This document shows positions 10,597-21,455 of a DNA stretch of 64,000 nucleotides, one piece after another. Within the stretch, counting starts at the first letter, position 1, and each line of letters starts with the position of its first letter. A model generated the notes under the pieces. It did not search any database and had not been told where the DNA came from. It saw only the letters and a program-made list of their open reading frames with translations. The position numbers and the translations under genes are program-made. Origin of the DNA: Macrolepiota albuminosa (Eukaryota > Basidiomycota > Agaricomycetes > Agaricales > Agaricaceae); NCBI GenBank assembly GCA_027475525.1, contig JAMWFC010000009.1:1302001-1366000 (forward strand). The letters run 5' to 3'.

Positions 10597-11940
10597 CTAA
10601 GCACGTGAGCGCTTAGCAAGCTGATTTGGGCGCTTCACACCCTGCAGTTCTAAGTACCGATCCAGCGCTGCCAACTTGGCACAAGTGTGATACGACTCCC
10701 ATGTCGTATCACCCACACTCCATCGTACCTCGAATTCGAGGTGCGTTCCTCCCTGCTACCGATGGCCCAGAATATCCTCGACAAACCATTCTTGTTCGTC
10801 ACTGGCACCAAAGTCATATGGCTCGGGCGTCACCCGATTAGGGAACATAGCATCATCGCTTGCATTATATCGCCTAAGTAACAATACATGAAACTTAGGC
10901 ACAATCTGACGTGCTTGCAGAGCTGCAGGCAGCTCCAGAACATAGTTCGATGTGCTTGGTTCTGCGACCAAGACTTTGTATGGTCCAATGAATTTTGGAC
11001 ACAACTTCCTCGCCCTTCCTTTCAGAAGATTCAAGTTTTCCGTTGACAGGTATACTAATGTCCCAGGCATTAGCTCTGGTTCCTCACTCCGCCTATCATT
11101 TGCATGGCGTGCCTGTATAACACGCGCGGCAATGATAGCGTCGTGTGCATTGGCTAGATTCTCCAATGCTTGCCGTGCAAAGTCCTTCACCCCCTTGTGA
11201 ACGACTCCATCTGTCCATAGTTTGCGCAGCATGGAGGGCATGTACCCTCCATTGAGCTTGAATGGCGCATATTTTGTGGTCTCTGACACACTTGCGTTGA
11301 TCGCAAACTCGGTTAGCGGTATCCTATCTACCCAGTTGCGTTGGTCCAGTCGGACCACCGTACGAAAGATCTGAGCAATACTTCTATTCGCTCGCTCTGT
11401 CTGTCCATCCGTCTGTGGATGGAACGATGTAGACATGAGCAACTTAGCTCCCAAGAGCTTGTGGAGTTCTCGCCACCAATGAGACGTAAACTTTGCGTCT
11501 CGATCGCTCACGATTGAACTTGGAAGGCCATGTAGCCTTACAATCTCCTTCAAATAAAGCCAGGATAATGCGGACGCAGTAATGGTTGTGTGCACCAGTA
11601 TCATACTAGTCATTTGGCAAATAACCACCCAAAGGTAGTTATAACCTTTGGACTCAGGGAATGGACCAACAAAGTCCATCCCAATGGAGTCCCACGGCTT
11701 CGTTGGGATGGGCAAGGAATGCAACTTCCCTGCTGGCTTCCTATTGCTGGTCTTCGACCACTGGCAGACCTCGCAGGTCTGGCAGAACTGCATCACTTCT
11801 TTCTGCATCTGAGGCCACCAGTACCATTGCCTCAGGTATTCCAGTGTTTTGTTGGTCCCAAAGTGACCAACAACCTCATGCGCTTGAGTGACGACCTGCG
11901 TGATTAATGTTCGGTCGCGTGGTAAGCACACCACGTCGTG
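10597..11940 (-). pseudogene. Element C: integrase with chromodomain
   Basis: Minus strand. Zinc-binding region (AHEVVGHFGTNKT ... CQTCEVC), core with GMDFVGPFPES (Asp), VSDRDAKFTSHWW (Asp) and TERANRSIAQ (Glu), GPY module (KFIGPYKVL), then a chromodomain (LEFEVRWSVGDTTWESY) ending at a TAG at 10597-10599. A stop within the chromodomain near 10756 and another upstream near 11945 interrupt it. It is the closest relative in the window of element A's integrase. Role: cDNA integration with chromatin targeting. Confidence 0.9.
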
Positions 11941-11982
11941 CCCTCAAACATTCATTATCCAGATCAGTCCTTTCTCATCCAC

Positions 11983-12136
11983 GCTGAAGCGTGGGTGGGA
12001 GTTTGCGTTCTGCCGGATTTCTGTATAGAACGCATCGCGGCTATAGCCCCTCAGTACCTGCTGAAGCGTGGGTGGGAGTTTGCGTTCTGCCGGATTTCTG
12101 TATAGAACGCATCGCGGCTATAGCCCCTCAGTACCT
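11983..12136. repeat. 77-bp perfect tandem duplication no. 5
   Basis: Copies 11983-12059 and 12060-12136, between RNase H and integrase of element C; it breaks the polyprotein frame. Confidence 0.95.
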
Positions 12137-13085
12137 TTCGGAGGAACTCATCAGTTTGAGGAACAGGAGGGTTACAATACTCTCCTGTAGGCGATAACGC
12201 GTCAGCGAGCGTAATGTCGTGGCCATACGGTCCACGACTGCTCCCAGTCTCGCCCTGGCATGGCATTGTCACCTCCTTTGGCTGAGCCTGCTCTAATTGC
12301 TCAGCTTCTATGTCTCGCCCTTCTTGCCGCTCCTGCAGTTGTCGACTGCTTCGCAACTCAGTTGCTTGCATAGCACGAAGCTCAACCACATGCTCCTTCA
12401 CCTCTCTGTAGCAATGGTACGGAAGATCATCGCCCTGTGGATCAATACGAATATCCGCATCGACATAGTCATGCATATCATGGTGTTCACCAACTCTATC
12501 GCTCTTGAAATATCTCGAGAGACAGTCGGCTACCTTGTTCAGTTCGCCTTTGACATATGTGATGTCAAAGTTGTAGCAAGACATATAATCAATCCACCGG
12601 CATTGCCGGGGGGACAACGTTGCTTGAGTTTTGAAGAACTCAAGTGCTTTATGGTCCATAATGATGTGGATCTTATATCCCATCAATTTGTCTTCCCACT
12701 TGAGGAGTGCCTCAAGTATCGCCAGCGTTTCGAGCTCATGGACCGCATAATTCTGTTGGGCCGAGGTGAACTTCCTCGACATGAACCCAGCCGGTCGACA
12801 ATTCTGCCAGGAACTTCCCTGGCCATACATTGCTCCTACTCCGGTCTTTGAGGCATCACAGATGAGCCAAATCGGCTCATCACGTCTGGGATCTATGGGA
12901 CGAATGACTGGTGTCTTTGAGCAGATCCTCTTGATCATCTCAAAACAGCGTTGGTGTATAGATCTCCATATGAATGGAGCTCCGTTCTGCGTGATGGACA
13001 TCAAAGGTCCTGTATACGCTGTAATATCAGGCAAACAGTTGCCGATATAGTTCACTAGTCCCACAAATCTCTGCACATCGTTATA

Positions 13086-13239
13086 GTTACGAGGCACACG
13101 CCATTCGCGTATGCGATCGATTTTGTCCTGGTCAGGGTGAATACCCTGACTGTCAATCTTGTGTTACGAGGCACACGCCATTCGCGTATGCGATCGATTT
13201 TGTCCTGGTCAGGGTGAATACCCTGACTGTCAATCTTGT
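13086..13239. repeat. 77-bp perfect tandem duplication no. 6
   Basis: Copies 13086-13162 and 13163-13239, between RT and the RNase H connection of element C. Confidence 0.95.
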
Positions 13240-13692
13240 GTCTGAGGCAATCTACTGTCTCGGCATATAGTTCACATTTCTTTCACTTGAGGTACAGCAG
13301 ATTAGACCTCAGTCGCTCAAAAATAACACGAAGATGCTCTTTGTGTTCTTCGATTGAATCGGAGTATATGAATATGTCGTCCAAATATATATGGACGAAC
13401 CTCCCGATAACATCCCGGAAGATGGAGGTCATCAACCTCTGAAACGTTGCAGGAGCATTACAATCTCCTATCTGCATGATGTTGCTCACATATGTTCCCG
13501 TGATCAACGAGAACACTGTCTTCGGGATATCAGACAAGCGAATTCTCACTTGCTCATAAGCATCCGTCAGGTCAATTTTTGACCTGAACTTTGCTCTTGC
13601 CACATCCTCTCAAATTACTTCCTGATCTGGAAGTGGCATCACGTCCTTTACGGTGTTGTCGTTGCATTGGCGAGCATCCAATGCCGTTCTCA

Positions 13693-13846
13693 ATGTACCA
13701 TCTTTCTTCGGAATGCACAATAGCGGAGCAGCTTGGGAGGCCGGTTGGGCCTCCCACCAGTGGGCTCTCATGTACCATCTTTCTTCGGAATGCACAATAG
13801 CGGAGCAGCTTGGGAGGCCGGTTGGGCCTCCCACCAGTGGGCTCTC
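13693..13846. repeat. 77-bp perfect tandem duplication no. 7
   Basis: Copies 13693-13769 and 13770-13846, in the RT fingers of element C; the translated copies repeat the segment ending in LLCIPKKDGT. Confidence 0.95.
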
Positions 13847-13922
13847 AGGTACTGATTGGTCTTGTCTCAGAGCTGCTGCTGTAGTGCCATTGGACATTGC
13901 GGCAAATGATATTTATACACCT

Positions 13923-14076
13923 TATTCTCATCAATAAGGTTGATTTCATGATTGACCTCATGCCAAGGAGGTAACTCCTCCTTGGTTCCGTTCAGAATAT
14001 ATTCTCATCAATAAGGTTGATTTCATGATTGACCTCATGCCAAGGAGGTAACTCCTCCTTGGTTCCGTTCAGAATA
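13923..14076. repeat. 77-bp perfect tandem duplication no. 8
   Basis: Copies 13923-13999 and 14000-14076, at the linker-RT junction of element C. Confidence 0.95.
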
Positions 14077-14732
14077 TCCCCAAATTTCTGCTGCCACTGC
14101 GAGCGTAGGTCCAGAATGTCCTCCTTCGTAAAACCACTGGTTTTACCTTTGCCCTTCCGGTCCACATCCTTCCGTGGATGCCTGGACAGCTTTGCTTGTA
14201 TGGCTGGGCGGCCATACTTTTCTCTGAGGGCAGTAATCCTCAGCTCACTGTCATCCGGCATGTGCAGTCGCACAGGCACTTCCTTTTTGCTTCTCCGCAA
14301 CGTCACAGACAGTCCGTCGAAGAATACCTCACTGGGTGGCGATATCTCGTCATCACTAGCCTGACGATATGACTCCTCCTTTGGTGTCCATCGTGGTCCA
14401 TTCCACGCATACATCAATGCCACTAGCTCATTCCACTCAGCAGGCATTCGTGGATCAAATGCCCATTCAAACGTGGGATGAGGGACCGGTCGATCCCAGA
14501 TTGACCGATTCGTATGTGTGGAGGATGCCTCGTCCTCCATCAGTCCTTGTTCGTCACCCGTTACTAAGTCCTCGACCTTTACTCGCGACGACGTTGGCTG
14601 GCACTCTGTGCTTGCCGTGTGCTGAGGCCACTTGTCCTCAGGCTTACCCTGCCTTTCACACTCCATCTTGGGGCTCTCCCCCCTCTTCAGAGTACGTTCG
14701 TACTCTACAGCTTCGCTCTCCAGCATCAACAC
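13992..14732 (-). pseudogene. Element C: protease-RT linker region
   Basis: Open stretch on the minus strand between protease and RT, rich in charged residues and without a recognised domain (FEWAFDPRMPAEWNELVALM; ends HEVNHEINLIDENI). The last residues match the pre-RT leader seen in gypsy polyproteins. It is part of the pol polyprotein rather than a separate gene. The left and right edges are set by 77-bp duplications. Confidence 0.6.
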
Positions 14733-14822
14733 AGCAGGACTATCCTGGGGCTCTCCCCCCTCTTCAGAGTACGTTTGTACTCTGCAGCTTCGCTCTCCAG
14801 CATCAACACAGCAGGACTATCC
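14669..14822. repeat. 77-bp tandem duplication no. 9 (two mismatches)
   Basis: Copies 14669-14745 and 14746-14822 differ at two positions (acgttcg/acgtttg and ctacag/ctgcag). The spacing is still exactly 77, so two slightly different element copies may have been joined here. Confidence 0.9.
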
Positions 14823-14896
14823 GTTGGCAAGCTCGCACGAGCTTGCTCCTCATCCTCTCCATCCTCCACCGTAGGCAGTTTCTTGCCTCCGCCTAG

Positions 14897-15718
14897 TCAA
14901 TGTCGCCTAACTAGCACCTTCTTCTCCATGGCGCGGTGTCGATGAAGACGTCCATCGCCATTATCTATGGTCACTCGCACTGCAGGAATGGTGGTGCCAT
15001 CCACCACTATCTCATTCTTTGCGAAGTCAAGCACAACCTTGTGCTTCCTCATATACAGCGTGCCTATAATCATGTCGTAACAATCAAAATTCGCCACGTC
15101 AAGGTACTCTTTTGACCTTGATCTAGCACAGGTGATACTCGCCTGCGTACCAAACTGTACTGCAGCTTGGCTGCCCACAGTACCCAATTGAAGGAGTAAT
15201 GGCTCCTTCAATTCACTCACAGAAATATCATGCACTTGGCAAAACTGAGGTGTCACCCCAGTAGTCGTACTACCTGAATCCCACAATGTCCACGCCTTGT
15301 GGCCATTCACTTCAACGTACGACGCCAGACACTCTTTGTCTTCGCGCTTCAACACCGGCTGTACCAGCTTCTCTGGAGCCTTGCGAAGGTGTACTTTATA
15401 CACCTTCACATTGGCTGCTCCAACTGATTGGTCTAGTGCGCTGGCCGGGTAGTCCGTCAGAGCTCCCATGAATTCTGAGTCTGACTCCTGAGCATAATAG
15501 CTGTTGTTGTATACGTCAACCTCAACGTAGTCGTCATCCGACAACTCCTCTACCACAGAGGCGTTTTCATCCTCTGGTGCACCAGGACTGAGGTTCTCTA
15601 CCTCTTCGTCTTCCACATCAGGTTCATTTCCCAAGTCTATCCCCTCGGCATCTGGGATAGCAGTGTGTGCTGCCCGTACATATGCACGTGGCTTAACCAT
15701 AGGCCGTCCACCACCCAC
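14897..15718 (-). CDS. Element C: aspartic protease (retropepsin)
   Basis: 273-codon open frame on the minus strand. An acidic leader is followed by the retropepsin core: WTLWDSGSTTTGV with the catalytic DSG, and YDMIIGTLYMRKHKVVLDF as the second hallmark (IIG). It processes Gag-Pol. It lies directly after the gag zinc knuckle (read leftward), separated from gag by the stop in the knuckle at 15746-15748. It is probably a polyprotein segment, so the first Met need not be the true N-terminus. Confidence 0.85.
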   Translation of the reverse strand: MGGGRPMVKPRAYVRAAHTAIPDAEGIDLGNEPDVEDEEVENLSPGAPEDENASVVEELSDDDYVEVDVYNNSYYAQESDSEFMGALTDYPASALDQSVGAANVKVYKVHLRKAPEKLVQPVLKREDKECLASYVEVNGHKAWTLWDSGSTTTGVTPQFCQVHDISVSELKEPLLLQLGTVGSQAAVQFGTQASITCARSRSKEYLDVANFDCYDMIIGTLYMRKHKVVLDFAKNEIVVDGTTIPAVRVTIDNGDGRLHRHRAMEKKVLVRRH

Positions 15719-15719
15719 T

Positions 15720-18184
15720 GGACATGCATTTGCAAAATGCCCAGGCTAGCCACATTTGAAGCACTTATTCGCCCCGAAAGGGCGAGCTGCTTCAAACTTT
15801 GGTGGCCCAGTCGGTGTCAGCACTTTAGCCTCACCAGTAGTCTGGTGCGGCCGAGCACCCTCTCAGCGCAGACCCTTCTGAACGTCCTGCGCTGGTGCAT
15901 CCCTATGGTCCCCAGGCCGGTCGCTATGGAAGCGTCGTTCCTGCCGAGGTGCTGCTCTTATCATGAACCGCGGGTTCGTATTGCCCACCATTTCTTTTCA
16001 ACGGGCCCAGAAGGTGCCTACCTTCCGAGGCTCGGCCTTGTTGGCTGAGCGAACCTTTGAGCTATGTAGCCCAAAGTGTCGTGCAATTTTGTGGGCTTGC
16101 TCGTAGCACAACGCATGCACTACAAACTCCTCAACAGTATTCACTTCAGGCAATAGCCCATCATCACAAATGAGAGACTCTCTCATTGCATCGGGTATCC
16201 CACGCAGGAAGGTATCGATCATTACCCAGTTGTCTGGGTAAATAGACATATTCTGTGCGTGGTCTATCAAGGTGTCATAGAAACCTTGAACACCCAATCG
16301 TTCGGTGTAAGACGTTGCAATGAACGCCTCCCAAGCATCCTGCATGGTAGATGCACTTACAAACCGGTTATACAATTCAAGGATTACATCCTTGAACGTC
16401 CATTGCTGTCGTGCACAATTATAGTGCAAGACATGATGTCGAAACCAGGCCTTGGCTGGTCCGTCTAGGAACTCTGGGAGAACAAATACACATTCTCAAT
16501 CCAGACGATCCCCCCCATACTGGCATGCTGCCAGATGGTTACACACATCCATCGTCCAGTTTTCCAAGTCACTAAACTTGGACTCCCCTCTGTATGGTTG
16601 GATGTGTTTTGATTCCGCCTTACGCGGCTTGATGCCTTCGGAAAGGCGCAATGCTACGCCTACCGCATCGTCAATTATGCTACTGAGGCGTTGGTGCATA
16701 TTCTCCGTATACACCTTTGTCGCCTCAGTTATCCCAGGCGTTTTATTCCTACCTTCTGCTGGAGGTACTACAGAGAATGCACGTACTGGTCGGTGACCTG
16801 TATAGTGCACTTTCCCCGCATCATTCCAATGCAGTGGGCTCTCCTGTCCCCCTAGCCCTTCTGTCACCTGTCTTTCAGGGACTCAGCTCAGATCCACCAT
16901 GGGCGGGTCCCCCCTCCTAGTGTCAGGCTGACGTGTCCGTTGGACATATTGCCTTCTCATTTCATCAATGGGTGTTATCCCATCGAATAAAATCCCCTGG
17001 TCATCTATCCAGGAGTGTCCCTGGTGTTTCAGGTCTTGGTTTCGCATGCGCTGATAAGCTACCCTCTCCACAAACTTATCAGCCAACGGCACTTGATTCG
17101 TCAGTGGAGTATTCTCCACTGATTCCTGTTTTGGATGAGGGTGCCTTGTTCCCCCCATTTCGGGTAGGTTACTATCTACCACAGGTATGGTAGACACCGA
17201 TTCAGCCGTCGACAGAGGTCTCCTTAGTTGACCTCTGAATACATTTTGTCTCTGTGCTGCTGCGAACCTTGCAGCGAACTGCTCGTCAGACTCTCCTGCT
17301 TGCTGGGGAGCATATATATTGCTCATCGCCTCTTCCAGGTGGGGAGACAACTCTGGCTTTGCCACCACAGGTATACTCGGAATCAAGTTTGCCCCCTCTG
17401 GGGTCGAGGCAGCTGATCCTCGATTAGCCTTGCGGTACAAATATGCTTGGGCTTCCAGCTCAAGAATCTGGACATACAATGTAATGTATTCAACGGTATT
17501 TAATTGAGGTACATTATCACCTCTAGCCTGTATCAACCGTATGTGTTTCAGTACATACAGTCCTAGTCGAGCACAAGTGGTATTCTTCGTAATGCTAGGG
17601 TATCTTTTCCATAGCATAGCACACTGAACCTGAAGGGTGGACTCACTCCGTCCACTCTCCTTGTCATCGGAAGTTTCGTCTTCCCAATGTACTGCCGGTG
17701 TTCTTTGCTCAGGAATTGTCGTTTCCTGCGGCACTCCAACTCCCTGCTGACATTGCGTCAGTGGGGTGGACTCAGTTGGCACTCTTCAACTGCCCGCCTC
17801 AGGCCTCGGCATCTTCCCCAGGAAGTACGACGAAGGTCTGCGACCTTCAGTTGGTCCCTGAGCGCTACTCCTGCTCTGGAACTGTCACCCAGACCTTCCA
17901 GTCTGCACGGGAAATTCATGTTCCCTGCCGGGTCGCTGTTCCAGGTCTTCCACAGCTGCCCCTGGTCTTGCTGCACTGCTTGGCGCAGCTGTTGGCCGCA
18001 CTTCACTCCATTGCGTCCCTCCTGGCATCCCCTGAGGCTGCTGGGAAGGCTCGGCCTCTGTATATTCTGACCCAGGACGACCCGGGTCAGTCACTGCAGA
18101 TTGAGGATACGCCAACGACTGGTCGATGGTCTCACCATCGCGTGTTGGTTCAGCAGATTGATTGGTCTCCATCCAATCAGGCAT
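15720..18184 (-). pseudogene. Element C: gag with zinc knuckle (broken)
   Basis: Minus strand. N-terminal Gln/Pro-rich part from about 18184; a 299-residue open piece (17782-16883); a 123-residue piece (16867-16496); then a retrotransposon-gag core (16429-15998; WTFKDVILELYNRF ... ERLGVQGFYDTL). It ends with a knuckle CFKCG-stop-PGHFANAC (CX2CX4HX4C) where TAG replaces the residue after CG. A TGG-to-TGA change near 16493 and further stops before 17782 break it. It forms the particle shell and binds RNA in live relatives. Confidence 0.8.
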
Positions 18185-18298
18185 TGATATGTCTATATTA
18201 CTCCGGAAGCGTGTGGCAAAGAAGTTGATGCACTGTTTGATGCAATCACAGTCTAGGCTATTGGTCTAGACACGTAGTCTTTGTTCATAGTATCAGAA

Positions 18299-18317
18299 TT
18301 GAACCCGAAAGGTTCAA
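18299..18317. other. Hairpin next to element C 5' LTR (primer-binding region)
   Basis: TTGAACC and GGTTCAA pair around a 5-nt loop, five bases inside the 5' LTR. The primer-binding site should be here. Unlike elements B and E, no complement to the element's own LTR was found, so this family probably uses another primer. Confidence 0.45.
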
Positions 18318-18322
18318 AAAAG

Positions 18323-18591
18323 TGAAACAAAGTCAAGTAGGGTTAGCCTTACAGTCACACTGACAGAACCAGATCGATAATTCGATTCTAGTACTACAAA
18401 GTATGACAGTAAAATTGGCTGCCTTATGTAAGGCAGCCAGCATGTATGTATCGATAATTCGATTCTAGTACTACGAAGTATGACAGTAAAATTGGCTGCC
18501 TTATGTAAGGCAGCCAGCATGTATGTACAGTAGTAATAACTAATTAATATAATTGTATATTAATTAATTAACTAAAATATAATATGTTACA
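18323..18591 (-). repeat. Element C 5' LTR (269 bp including a 77-bp duplication)
   Basis: Same TG..CA ends as the left LTR. It carries duplication no. 10 (18373-18449 and 18450-18526, one mismatch) and 11 extra bases near 18533; the true length is about 190 bp. Confidence 0.85.
18373..18526. repeat. 77-bp tandem duplication no. 10 (one mismatch)
   Basis: Copies 18373-18449 and 18450-18526 differ at one site (acaaag/acgaag). The left LTR has one copy only. Confidence 0.92.
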
Positions 18592-18596
18592 GTGAG
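18592..18596. repeat. Right target-site duplication GTGAG of element C
   Basis: Matches 6921-6925 and proves that element C inserted as a unit into element B. Confidence 0.85.
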
Positions 18597-19135
18597 TTTG
18601 TCTGTTGGTGAAGGTAACAGGCATACACATGAAATGAGTGATATCTCTGGCCATAGAGGCATCTCCATCGAAGAGGCAAAGTTGGACAGGGATCAGAAGT
18701 TGTTGGGCAGGCTCCAAGGCAGAGGAGAACTAGGCCTTGTTGATGAAATTATCTGTGGCACCGCTGTTGATGAGGGTGTTGAGGGGGTCTCTGGAGGGGA
18801 TGATGCGGGTTTTCAGGAGAAGAGAGTGTGAGGAGTGGGAGGGTAGGTAAGCCATGAGGGTGTCCTGTATGAGTGTTGTTGAGCATAGGTGAGAGACCAG
18901 GGCAGAGAAGACGTTGGGGTCAATTCCACGATTTAGTACATCTTCCGGGTCTAAATTGCCAGGTCATTTTCCGAGCACTCATAGGTGGTGTCTTCTCTCT
19001 CAAAAGTCCAGGTGGCACATCCCATGGTCTGTCGTTGGGGGCACTCAGAGATGAAGTGGTCTTTCTCACTGCAGAGTATACAGGCACTCTCCCTTCTCCA
19101 TCGATTCTGCACATCTTTCAGGACCTGTCAGGGGA
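18597..19135 (-). pseudogene. Element B: gag zinc knuckle and first retropepsin domain (decayed)
   Basis: Continuation of B to the right of element C. Minus strand: a knuckle matching E's CILCGEKDHFISEC at about 19090-19040, then the start of the first protease with LINSGATDNFIN (Asn replaces the catalytic Asp) near 18770. It aligns with 43520-44100 of E. It ends at a family-L LTR that replaces about 0.7 kb of gag sequence. Confidence 0.75.
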
Positions 19136-19644
19136 CTTCTCATTTCTTCCTTTTCTCACTCCTTATCTCTTCACTCTCCCTTCATTCATTCTCTTACTTC
19201 TTCTAACATTATTTTATTTTACTGTTTCTATCCTTTCAACACTATCTGTTAGTACTACTCTCAGCCCTTGAGATGCTCTGGTTCTTTAGCTACCATTCAG
19301 ACAAGTGTGGGCCCTTCAGCACTGCTTCTAGACTGCTTATATAAGCCAGAGTTTGCCTTTCTGACTTCTAAAGTCCGGAGTTTTCCTGCCTTGTTTGCAC
19401 AGTTGTTTGGTTAGTCAATTTTCGAGTTTTTAAGGTTTTGTTGTACTGTAAAGTTGTTTCCTGCACTTCAGAAGCCCCAGAAGTGCCCAACCTGGCATAG
19501 AAAATCCCTAGACTTATTCTCTTTGAATCTCCTTCTGCCAGGTGAGTAGGTATTATGATATTGTCAGTATATACTCTAATACACTTTGGATCTCCCTCTG
19601 CCAGCTGTGTGACTGAGCCACAGTCTCTAGAGGTTGCCCTTACA
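19136..19644 (+). repeat. Family L LTR-like repeat, copy 1 (509 bp)
   Basis: Starts TGTCAGGGGACT and ends CTTACA, with TATATAA near 19338, so it looks like a solo LTR on the + strand. Two more copies lie at 22723-23393 (minus) and 24352-24910 (+). No target duplication is seen here, and flanking B sequence corresponding to E 42800-43510 is missing, so a deletion accompanied or followed insertion. Confidence 0.65.
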
Positions 19645-21442
19645 GTACGAGGCAGCAAAGGCCACCCTGGAGCTGTCAGCCTGGAATGTGAGTGGAATGT
19701 ATGCCATTTGTGGAGGTCCCAGCTCATAAACATGTCAGATTTCTGAATATCCAGGCATCCTTTGTAGGCAAGGGCATCACGGGTGTTGTCCGGTTCTGCT
19801 GCATTATGGTGAGGGGGTCCTGTATTGTAGTAGTAATAATAGTGGTTACCCTGGGAAGGAAAGGCACCAAGAGCGGGGCCCCACCTTCCTGGAGGGCCTC
19901 TTCTAGGTGGCTCACCTGGGGGTCCATGGCCTGGAGGCCCATTGTCCCAAGGAGGTTCGTTCCTGTTGGATGGAGGTCTGGGTCTCCATGCAGGAGGCAG
20001 CAGAGGTGGCGGGCTGAGAAGTTGTTTTCAGTGGTCAACTGGGGGTGGCAGAGACAGTCAGAGAGGGTTCGGTGGTGCTGGGTCAATTTGTGGTGAGCCA
20101 GGTGCTGGGTCAGGTGCTGGGTTGTGCAGGGGGTGTTCAACTTGGGAGGGTCAAGCTTGCATCAGGGGCTGTGGGGGATTCTGCAGATTGAAGTGGGGTG
20201 GGAAGTTGCGATGGAAGTTGGGCTCAGGAGGGGCTGGGGCAGATGTGGGTAGTAGTGCCAGGGTTGTTGCAGGCACAGGACATCGTTCATTGTCGCCTCA
20301 AGTGAGCTTGTCAATGTAGCACAGCATGTCGTCTGTACTAGGGGTGCCAGCTCAGGGTCTCCTGGAGGTCACTGGGGGTGGGAGTTGGGTGTTGTCCAGT
20401 CGTGGAAGCAGTTCCAGGGGTCTCTGGGGGTGTCCCCAGGTCTTGAAGGTGCTAGGAATGGAGTTAGCCCTATGGTGAGTTGACAAGCCTACTATGTGGG
20501 CAGCAGGCTGATTGAATAGCCCACCTGTTGGGTTGAGGGACCGCAGTATGGCTGAGGTGTTCTGCCATTCTTCCCGTTGTTGTTGCTCCAGGGTCAGGAC
20601 TGCAGGGGCTGCCAGGGCCAGTTCTGGAGGTTTCTGTTGGATGTGAATCAAGTGACCGGGGTCTGTGGGGTTGTTGAGGGGTTGAGGAGAGGGGCACGCA
20701 TGGACTTTGTCAAGCAGTTGCTGCAGCTCTTTGTGGAGGATCGTGTTGTGCCTGCACTTTATCATAGCCTGTTCCAGAAGTTCTCTCTATGTGAATCAAT
20801 CCCCAAATTTGACCAAGCAATGGGCCCAGTCCTCTGGAGTGCCTTTGAAGTCATCATGTTCAAATTCCATGAGTAACACCCTTGTCCACTGCACGAAGTT
20901 CTCCAGTAAAATCCTGAGCAAGCAGAGCACCTCGTTCCATTAACATTCGTACTCCACAAAGTGTCGCTGTTCCATTGGTGACAGAGGGGTTCATGCAGGT
21001 GGGGTGGCAGCTGGGTAGTGTTGAGGAAGGTAGTTGTAGTTGGGAGGTCCATGGGGTTGGGGAACAGGGCATTGGTAACCGTAGTAGAGGGTGGGGGCAA
21101 AGGGACCCTCACTGGGGGGAATCAGACGAGGTCCACTGAGGATGGGTGGGGTCTCCAGTAGACTCCCAGGGATGCTCCGGTATGAGGGGGCCTCCATGGG
21201 TCGGGCCATAGCTAGGTTGGGTGGAGGGGCCCAGCTGGCTGAGGGCCCCAGGTCATAGAGGGACGGATCAGGGGCCCAGTGGCAGTGGAGGCGCTGGGGT
21301 TTGTATGGGAAAGGTGGGTAGACAGGGTGGGGGGTCTGTGCAGAGTAGTGGTTGGGAACCAGATGTCTGTAAGAGTCGGTCTGGTAGCCCATGGGGTAAT
21401 AGGTGTGAGTGTATATAGCCATCAAAAACAGTGTAAGGAGAG
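19645..21442 (-). pseudogene. Element B: gag (decayed)
   Basis: Minus-strand homologue of E's gag. It begins at about 21425 with a Tyr/Pro-rich segment (YTHTYYPMGYQTD) and continues with NTILHKELQQLLDKV, LEQQQREEWQNTSAILRSL and a Pro-rich region with a run of Tyr or Thr codons (19850-19820), then DIQKSD. Many frame changes and stops. It is interrupted at 19644/19645 by the family-L LTR. Element B is clearly older than E and G. Confidence 0.8.
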
Positions 21443-21455
21443 AGTCTTGATATTA
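21443..21455 (-). other. Element B self-complementary primer-binding site
   Basis: Minus strand reads TAATATCAAGACT immediately after the LTR's terminal CA. The complement AGTCTTGATATTA occurs inside B's LTR (21832-21820 on the minus strand), about 33 bp after a TATTTAAAA box. Same layout as element E. Confidence 0.75.

Larger units (their letters stand above)
12051..13897 (-). pseudogene. Element C: reverse transcriptase-RNase H
   Basis: Minus strand. RT motifs: SKIDLTDAYEQVRI (first catalytic Asp), APATFQRLM, then FVHIYLDDIFIYSD with the YLDD box, followed by the thumb (GLVNYIGNCLPDI). RNase H: WLICDASKTGVG (Asp), HELETLAILEALLKWE (Glu), IHIIMDHKALE (Asp). Catalytic residues are intact. 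A stop after SNLLYLK near 13280 and two 77-bp duplications (13086, 13693) break the frame. It would make cDNA from the element RNA in virus-like particles. Confidence 0.9.
6926..18591 (-). mobile_element. Element C: full-length minus-strand Ty3/gypsy chromovirus with extra ORF X
   Basis: Bounded by related LTRs (6926-7106 and 18323-18591) and a 5-bp target duplication. Order on the minus strand: 5' LTR, gag with zinc knuckle, protease, RT-RNase H, integrase with chromodomain, ORF X, polypurine tract, 3' LTR. It interrupts element B inside its protease region. It contains nine 77-bp duplications that disturb reading frames, plus genuine nonsense codons (for example a stop in the zinc knuckle at 15746-15748). 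Confidence 0.9.
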
